Shown here one piece after another: positions 6,728 to 11,103 of a stretch of DNA of 11,103 bases. The notes under the pieces were generated by a model. It was not told the origin of the DNA, did no database searches, and saw only the letters and a program-made list of their open reading frames with translations. Numbering within the stretch: position 1 is the first letter of the stretch; each line of letters begins with the position of its first letter. Position numbers and translations under genes: made by a program. Origin of the DNA: Actinomycetota bacterium (GTDB taxonomy: Bacteria; Actinomycetota; Geothermincolia; Fen-727; JAQURN01); the NCBI GenBank assembly GCA_028715585.1, contig JAQURN010000030.1, positions 1 to 11,103 on the forward strand, in the 5' to 3' direction.

Positions 6728-8424
6728 TTCATAGCCTCTAGTGCCTCTATGGCGTCTTTTTGCGTGATGACACCCTCTTTGAATCCCCTGAATACTTTGT
6801 TGAATTGGGTGGTAAAGAAGAGGGATTCAGAAAGCACGGAGTGCTTATCGCCATCGGCGATTATTCTGCCCTCAGAGAGCATAATGATTCTACTCGTGCA
6901 CTGAGCCGCGAACTCGAGTTCGTGTGTTATCACCACGACCGAGTTTCCTTGCGAAGAGTAGCGGCGGATGAAGTTGGATATCAAAGTCTTGATGCTGGCA
7001 TCTATTCCTCTTGTGGGTTCGTCGAGAACCAAAAGCGTTGGTTTATATACCGCTACAGAAGCAAGGGCGACAAGCTCTCTTTCACCGCAGGAAAGTTCTT
7101 GTGGGTTGCGCTCTCGGAGTGGCTTGATCCCGAGCGTCTCTGTGACTTCCTCGAGGAGCTCTTCTGCTTTCTTTCCTTCTATGCCCATCGCACGGAGGGT
7201 GAGCATGAGTTCCTCTTCCACCACATCAGCAAGGAGATGGTAGTTTGGGTTTTGTCCTAGCATCCCACAAGTTTGAGCGAGGGTTGCCACATCCTTTTCG
7301 CGAGTGTCTATTCCACACAACTCAACTTTGCCGCGCGTTGGCTTGAGAAGCCCGTTCATATGTTTTGCTAGGGTGGTTTTGCCCGATCCGTTTTCCCCGA
7401 TTATCGCTACTTCCTCTCCCTCTGCTATCTCGAAACTAACTCCCTTTAGCGCCTCTTTCCCTTCTGGGTATGAATATGAGAGGTGCGAGACTTTGAGGAG
7501 AGGATTGGCATTCCTATTGCGTGAAACTATAGGCTCGGGTTTGTTTTTCGAATCCTGATTTTTTTCTTCGGGGAGTAGGGCATTTCTTTTGCCTTGGCGG
7601 GAAGCAATGCTCCCGACTATTTCCCTTCCCTCTTTCACTGTAAGAGGAATGAAGCTATTGAAAAGCCTTGTGACGGGGGGGAGGGGAACCCAGGGTTTTT
7701 CTCTAGCCCAGCATGCCATCTCTCTCATGCTTCCCCAGAAAGCGAGTTTTCCCTCATCGAGAACGGCAACGAGGTCGGCGAAGTGAGCGCATCTCTCGAG
7801 TCGGTGTTCTGAGAGTATGACGGTGAGTCCGAGTTCTTCGTTTAGGGATTTGAGGGTCGAGAGAAAATCTTCCGCGCTTACGGGGTCGAGCTGGCTAGTT
7901 GGCTCATCTAAAACCAGCACGTCCGGTTGCATGGCAAGCACTGACGCCAACGCTACTTTTTGTTTTTCCCCCCCCGAGAGGTATTGGGTTTCTTTTCCCC
8001 TCGAGTGGCTAAGCCTGAGGGTGGCGGTTGTTTCTGCTATCCTCTTTGCTATGAGCGACTCTTCGAGCGAGAGATTTTGAAGTCCGAACGAGATTTCGCT
8101 TTCAACCGAGTCTGTTACGAACTGATTTTCGGGGTCCTGGAAGACCATCCCTACAATCCTCGCAAGGTCTCGGACTTTTGAGCCCAATGTGTCTTGCCCC
8201 TTCACCAAAACCCTACCCTGTATCTTCCCTCCGTAGAAATGGGGAACCAGGCCATTTAGCGTCCTCAGAAGGGTTGATTTTCCAGAGCCGGATGAACCAA
8301 CAACCAGGATGAAATGACCTGCTTCTATCTCGAGATTTATATCCCCGATAGCCGGCTTTTGTGTTTCCGGATACCAATAGCTAAGGTTTCCGATTTTTAT
8401 GATTTTGTTTCGGTCCATAGACAT
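6721..8424 (-). CDS. ecfA: ECF transporter energy-coupling ATPase, two fused ABC domains (EcfA-EcfA')
   Basis: This cytoplasmic ATPase drives the ECF importer; its two domains replace the usual EcfA1/EcfA2 pair. From the ATG at 8424 it has 567 residues. Domain 1 has Walker A GSSGSGKST (43-51), Q-loop FQDPENQF (Q96), signature LSGGE (149-153), Walker B VLVLDEPT (169-176) and switch His207 in ILSEHRLE. Domain 2 has Walker A GENGSGKTT (343-351), Q-loop GQNPNYH (Q391), signature LSCGE (444-448), Walker B LLVLDEPT (464-471) and His501 in VITHELEF. A charged linker (about 260-305) joins them. The second signature has Cys where Gly is usual; all other catalytic residues are intact. The start overlaps the end of ecfT by 28 bases, implying translational coupling. 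A GTG at 8436 and an ATG at 8418 are alternatives; none has a clear Shine-Dalgarno. Confidence 0.96.
   Translation of the reverse strand: MSMDRNKIIKIGNLSYWYPETQKPAIGDINLEIEAGHFILVVGSSGSGKSTLLRTLNGLVPHFYGGKIQGRVLVKGQDTLGSKVRDLARIVGMVFQDPENQFVTDSVESEISFGLQNLSLEESLIAKRIAETTATLRLSHSRGKETQYLSGGEKQKVALASVLAMQPDVLVLDEPTSQLDPVSAEDFLSTLKSLNEELGLTVILSEHRLERCAHFADLVAVLDEGKLAFWGSMREMACWAREKPWVPLPPVTRLFNSFIPLTVKEGREIVGSIASRQGKRNALLPEEKNQDSKNKPEPIVSRNRNANPLLKVSHLSYSYPEGKEALKGVSFEIAEGEEVAIIGENGSGKTTLAKHMNGLLKPTRGKVELCGIDTREKDVATLAQTCGMLGQNPNYHLLADVVEEELMLTLRAMGIEGKKAEELLEEVTETLGIKPLRERNPQELSCGERELVALASVAVYKPTLLVLDEPTRGIDASIKTLISNFIRRYSSQGNSVVVITHELEFAAQCTSRIIMLSEGRIIADGDKHSVLSESLFFTTQFNKVFRGFKEGVITQKDAIEALEAMKC
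6735..6739 (-). promoter_or_regulatory. Ribosome binding site of the S-component gene
   Basis: AGAGG on the - strand, 7 bases before the ATG at 6727 and inside the 3' end of the ATPase gene. It supports that start over the internal ATG at 6715 and shows tight translational linkage. Confidence 0.5.
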
Positions 8425-9293
8425 GACAGAACCCACATTGAAAGAAGAAGCAAAGCTGGGAGGGCGATGGCCGAGACGATGCTTTGGGTGCCCATGAAAG
8501 AAATAGAAGGATAGAATTTGAACTCCATCACTCCGTATTTTGCTCCCAGGATGCCGCCTATTAGCGCGAGCGATGAGAAAGATATGACAAAGATGTCCCA
8601 GGGAAGAAACTTTCTTCGCGCGCCTTTTGTTTTCCCGCTAGAGCCATAAGCCCTCGACTCGATTGCTTCAGCGAGCCCCATAGCTCTGTCGAGTGAGGTA
8701 TATACGAGTCTTTTGAGAAGGGGAATGCGGCTTTTCAGGTACTCCATCTTCCCGCATTTGTCTTTCGCGATGCCCCTTGCGCGATGCGCGTCCAGTATCT
8801 CGGCGGAGTCCCTTGCGACAGTGGGCACCAGCCGCAAGGCAAGCGCGCTCGTAAGACCGGATTTGAAACCCGACTTTCTCAGCGCGCCTAGTGCCTCGAC
8901 TGGGTCTAGGATGAGCCACAGAAGCGCGAAGGAGAGGATGACAGCGGCAATCCTCAACCCCATTGTTGCTCCGAAAGCAGTTGCTTCCATGGTGACGTCA
9001 AATTTGCCGAGAACTGGAAGAAAGGGACCACTCAATAGAATCGTGGTTCCTTCTCTTGAGAACAGAGGATTGATTATGAAAGCAATGAGTCCCATTCCGA
9101 GGCAAAGCTTCCACCATGAAGCTAACTCCTTTTGTTTTCCAGAGAGAAACGCTATTCCCCCCACCGACGCTATGATTGATATTTGCAGGAAAGGGTTTTC
9201 GCTCATCAGGGAAAGCAGAACGAAGACCATCGCGAGCAAGAGCTGGGATGTAGGGTGGAGGCTTAAAATTAGATTTTTGTTTACCCTCTTCAT
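8397..9293 (-). CDS. ecfT: ECF transporter transmembrane coupling subunit EcfT (CbiQ family)
   Basis: EcfT is the scaffold of the transporter: it spans the membrane and couples ATP hydrolysis in the ATPase to movement of the S component. The 298 residues begin with the family-like LHPTSQLLLAMVFVLLSL and have hydrophobic segments near 16-33, 36-52, 60-77, 106-129, 231-250 and 268-292. The cytoplasmic coupling helices carry the two diagnostic arginine motifs: AHRARGI (169-175) and ESRAYG (212-217). These insert into grooves of the two ATPase domains. The ATG overlaps the stop of the DUF4430 gene as ATGA, with AAGGA about 9 bases upstream. Because the operon encodes its own S, T and A parts, this is a dedicated (group I) ECF transporter and not a shared module. 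Confidence 0.95.
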   Translation of the reverse strand: MKRVNKNLILSLHPTSQLLLAMVFVLLSLMSENPFLQISIIASVGGIAFLSGKQKELASWWKLCLGMGLIAFIINPLFSREGTTILLSGPFLPVLGKFDVTMEATAFGATMGLRIAAVILSFALLWLILDPVEALGALRKSGFKSGLTSALALRLVPTVARDSAEILDAHRARGIAKDKCGKMEYLKSRIPLLKRLVYTSLDRAMGLAEAIESRAYGSSGKTKGARRKFLPWDIFVISFSSLALIGGILGAKYGVMEFKFYPSISFMGTQSIVSAIALPALLLLSMWVLSCLWTETKS

Positions 9294-10273
9294 CTTGCGC
9301 TATCCTTCATGGGAAGAGAAAAGATTTTACCGTCTGAACTTACTGCTATCCCGAACCTGCCCTCTATCTGCTCGGGGTTAGTTATGAGAAGCTCCCCCGC
9401 CTGGCGGGCTCCTATCTCTCCATCGCATATGACGAGCCAAAGGGGAGAAGAATCGCCCAGGCCTGTCGCGGTGGCGCAGACCATGGTCGAGATTTCGCCA
9501 GGTACCTGGATTCTCGCAAGGGTTTGGTCGAGCAAGAAGATACTGTTTTCTGAAACTTCAGCGAAAGTTCCATAGCCGGATGGATTCGATAAAATTTTAG
9601 AGACCCAGTCGAGGCTCAGCTCGCCCTTGGTTATGAAGGCAACGCACGGGAGGCCATCCTCCAGCGGGTCGCGGGAACTCGTTTTCCTGTAGGACACCTT
9701 CCCTCCCTTTGCTTCTAGAAATGAGCCGAATTCCCTCGCGAGGCTTTCCAGGTAATTCGAATAGAGAACCATCGTTTTTTTGCCGCTCTTCTGCTTTGTA
9801 ACTAGAGGCTGTGGATATGCTCCGATAACCGCGGGGACGAAGTTTACCTGGTTCCAGGAGTGATAATCCCACCAGATATAATCTTTGTCTTCAACTTTTA
9901 CCTCGTTTGCTCCTTTGCCTGAAAGGATGCCGTTGTGGTAGAAAAACCAATCGAAGTTGCCTTCTGGGGTAGAGGATGAAGCCAGCCCATTGATGGAAGA
10001 GACGAAACCACCTCCATAAGAAGCCTCGATTTTTGTTGCCTTTCTAAGGAGGTCCATTACAGTCTCGCCGTTTTTTAAGCTCAACTTTTGGCTTTTTATC
10101 CTCTTTTCGCCGAAGTCGCGGGTTATATTGAGGAAAGCGACTCCTGCTTCCATCGTTTTTTCCTTTGGCTTGGAAAGCAAACTCTTGACCCCGAATGTCG
10201 CAATTGCCAGGAGAGCGACTAAAAGGGCGATGAGCCCTAATGTGTGCTTTGCCCTATTTTGTTTTTTTCTCAT
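9290..10273 (-). CDS. Membrane-anchored DUF4430 (transcobalamin C-terminal-like) protein
   Basis: This 327-residue protein has a basic N-terminus and one hydrophobic segment (11-33), so it should be tethered outside the cell membrane. No lipobox cysteine is present. Residues about 42-140 match DUF4430: NGETVMDLLRKAT (68-80), then GGGFVSSINGLAS (87-99), then NFDWFFYHNGILSGKGANEV (106-125) and DKDYIWWDYHSW (129-140). The pattern is a beta-grasp-like domain with an aromatic VNG-type loop and a closing tryptophan-rich strand. This family is related to the C-terminal beta domain of transcobalamin and intrinsic factor. Residues about 165-327 form a second alpha/beta-looking region that I do not recognise, including GLGDSSPLWLVICDGEIGAR (261-280). 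The gene follows the repeat protein by 18 bases and overlaps ecfT by 4. I infer a ligand-capturing subunit for the importer; that role is not proven. Confidence 0.85.
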   Translation of the reverse strand: MRKKQNRAKHTLGLIALLVALLAIATFGVKSLLSKPKEKTMEAGVAFLNITRDFGEKRIKSQKLSLKNGETVMDLLRKATKIEASYGGGFVSSINGLASSSTPEGNFDWFFYHNGILSGKGANEVKVEDKDYIWWDYHSWNQVNFVPAVIGAYPQPLVTKQKSGKKTMVLYSNYLESLAREFGSFLEAKGGKVSYRKTSSRDPLEDGLPCVAFITKGELSLDWVSKILSNPSGYGTFAEVSENSIFLLDQTLARIQVPGEISTMVCATATGLGDSSPLWLVICDGEIGARQAGELLITNPEQIEGRFGIAVSSDGKIFSLPMKDSAR

Positions 10274-10281
10274 ATCGAGAG

Positions 10282-10290
10282 CTCCCCCTC
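10282..10290 (-). promoter_or_regulatory. Ribosome binding site of the DUF4430 gene
   Basis: GAGGGGGAG on the - strand, 8 bases before the ATG at 10273, in the 18-base gap after the repeat-protein gene. It is strong and fixes the start. Confidence 0.65.
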
Positions 10291-10291
10291 T

Positions 10292-11103
10292 TTACCTTGC
10301 ACCAGGAAGTCCTGGGGAGCACCCTCCTCCCATGCTTCCCTGGTGGTTGAAGTAAATTGGCCTTTCCGCTATCACTGGGACATCCTCGGAGGTTACGATG
10401 ACGGACACGTCTTTTCCAGAGCCCACGACATCGTTGACTCTTATAGTTTTGCGGAACCCAGCTTCGAGCTTCATGGTTTTCGATACGACTGAACTCGTTC
10501 CTCCCTCCGAGGTAATGTATTTGATTGACAGATTGGCAGGTCGGTTTGCCGGGTTTGCGAGACAGAGATATGTTTCGAATCCGTCCCTGGTGGTTCCCTC
10601 CGCGAAATCCCATCTGTAGGCTGCGTACTTGATTCCAGAGACGTTATGCCCTCCATCGAGCAAGCTTGGTGAAGAAAAACATGTGGGCGCGTATTGGAAG
10701 TAGATGGGCCTCTCTGCCGCTATTGGCAGCTCGCTTTCCACAAATATGCTTACGTCTTTCCCTTCTCCTACTGCTTTTTTTACATCCAAGGTAAGGCGAC
10801 TTGCGGGGGGGATGCTCACCGTTTCTTCCTTTATCACCCCTCCGGTTTCGGTTGCGTACCTCACCGAGCAGGGCGCCTCGCGCCCCTGGGGGTTGAACAG
10901 GCAGAGCCATTCCTGGAAGTTGCTTCTTGTCGTCCCCTCGGCAAAGTAATACTGGGTACCCGCGCTTTCTATGCCAGTGGAATTATGGACTCCTCCTGGA
11001 TATCCTCCCAGAATGTCAAAAGGAGTCTTAAAGTACATAATCCTTTCGGCGCACAATCCACCGTCTGAGCGGAGGGCAATTGAGACGTCCTTCTCCGCCC
11101 CAG
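10292..11103 (-). CDS. Partial surface protein with FAEGTTR/AERPIYF repeats (C-terminal part)
   Basis: The frame is open to the right edge of the window, so only the last 269 or so codons are present; the N-terminus and any signal peptide lie outside. Its visible part is built from homologous beta-rich repeats of about 111-116 residues: two complete and the tail of a third. Each repeat runs from a GG-x-HN(S/V)(T/S)GI motif through FAEGTTR, then (W/Y)LCL-x-NP, a Tyr-containing strand, and GKDVS to a closing AERPIYF. The protein ends with a short glycine-rich tail (GSMGGGCSPGLPGAR) and no anchor or sorting motif. Similar repeats are, to my recollection, common in large exported proteins of uncultured actinobacterial lineages. 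I do not know a demonstrated function; adhesion, an S-layer-like role or a ligand-binding scaffold are possible. It is followed after 18 bases by the DUF4430 gene and is probably co-transcribed with it. Confidence 0.8.
   Translation of the reverse strand, partial: GAEKDVSIALRSDGGLCAERIMYFKTPFDILGGYPGGVHNSTGIESAGTQYYFAEGTTRSNFQEWLCLFNPQGREAPCSVRYATETGGVIKEETVSIPPASRLTLDVKKAVGEGKDVSIFVESELPIAAERPIYFQYAPTCFSSPSLLDGGHNVSGIKYAAYRWDFAEGTTRDGFETYLCLANPANRPANLSIKYITSEGGTSSVVSKTMKLEAGFRKTIRVNDVVGSGKDVSVIVTSEDVPVIAERPIYFNHQGSMGGGCSPGLPGAR
10349..10696 (-). repeat. Complete protein repeat unit (C-terminal copy)
   Basis: Codes for 116 residues with the ordered markers GGHNVSGI, FAEGTTRDGF, YLCLANP, GSGKDVSV and AERPIYF. 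It is clearly homologous to the unit upstream in the protein but diverged, so it is an old duplication and not a recent DNA repeat. Confidence 0.8.
10697..11029 (-). repeat. Complete protein repeat unit (second-last copy)
   Basis: Codes for 111 residues with the markers GGVHNSTGI, FAEGTTRSNF, WLCLFNP, GEGKDVSI and AERPIYF, matching the C-terminal copy in order and spacing. The final part of a further copy (GAEKDVSI ... AERIMYF) occupies 11030-11103 and runs off the window. Confidence 0.8.

Noticed and set aside
8713..9381. Long open frame of 222 codons on the + strand
   Set aside because: It lies antisense to ecfT, which has clear family motifs; the translation shows no recognisable domain and no ribosome site.
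10274..10291. Cobalamin riboswitch upstream of the DUF4430 and ECF genes
   Set aside because: The gap is only 18 bases and the other junctions overlap; a riboswitch could only lie upstream of the operon, outside the window.

Overview
This 11.1 kb window carries ten protein-coding genes in two convergent blocks with almost no non-coding DNA; no gap exceeds about 45 bases. I see no RNA gene, CRISPR array, insertion sequence or phage gene. The composition looks balanced (around half G+C), with frequent GTG and TTG starts. Several features suggest a deep-branching, possibly uncultured member of the Actinomycetota: the long PlsB-type acyltransferase, a fused ECF ATPase, and a secreted repeat protein with FAEGTTR / LCLxNP / AERPIYF signatures. 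This placement is an inference from gene content, not from a marker gene.

Left block (+ strand, 1-4655): an ECF-type RNA polymerase sigma factor, a small single-pass membrane protein that is probably its anti-sigma factor, glycerol-3-phosphate dehydrogenase (gpsA) and glycerol-3-phosphate acyltransferase (plsB). The spacings are 1, 28 (13 to an alternative start) and 43 bases, so this looks like one operon. GpsA makes sn-glycerol-3-phosphate and PlsB acylates it, so two consecutive steps of phospholipid synthesis sit behind an envelope-type sigma/anti-sigma pair.

Right block (- strand, read from 11103 down to 4652): a partial surface protein with ~111-116 residue repeats, a membrane-anchored DUF4430 (transcobalamin C-terminal-like) protein, EcfT, a two-domain EcfA ATPase, an S component, and a secreted prenyltransferase-repeat (alpha-alpha toroid) protein with a C-terminal membrane anchor. 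Genes overlap or lie within 18 bases of each other, so this is also probably one operon, with its promoter beyond the right edge.

The most interesting reading is that the right block is a complete uptake system. Vertebrate transcobalamin and intrinsic factor bind vitamin B12 between an alpha-alpha barrel and a small beta domain of DUF4430 type. Here both folds are present as separate membrane-tethered extracellular proteins, bracketing a dedicated ECF importer. This suggests a split, bacterial transcobalamin-like capture device delivering a corrinoid (or a similar ligand) to the S component. The two blocks meet tail to tail with their stop codons overlapping.
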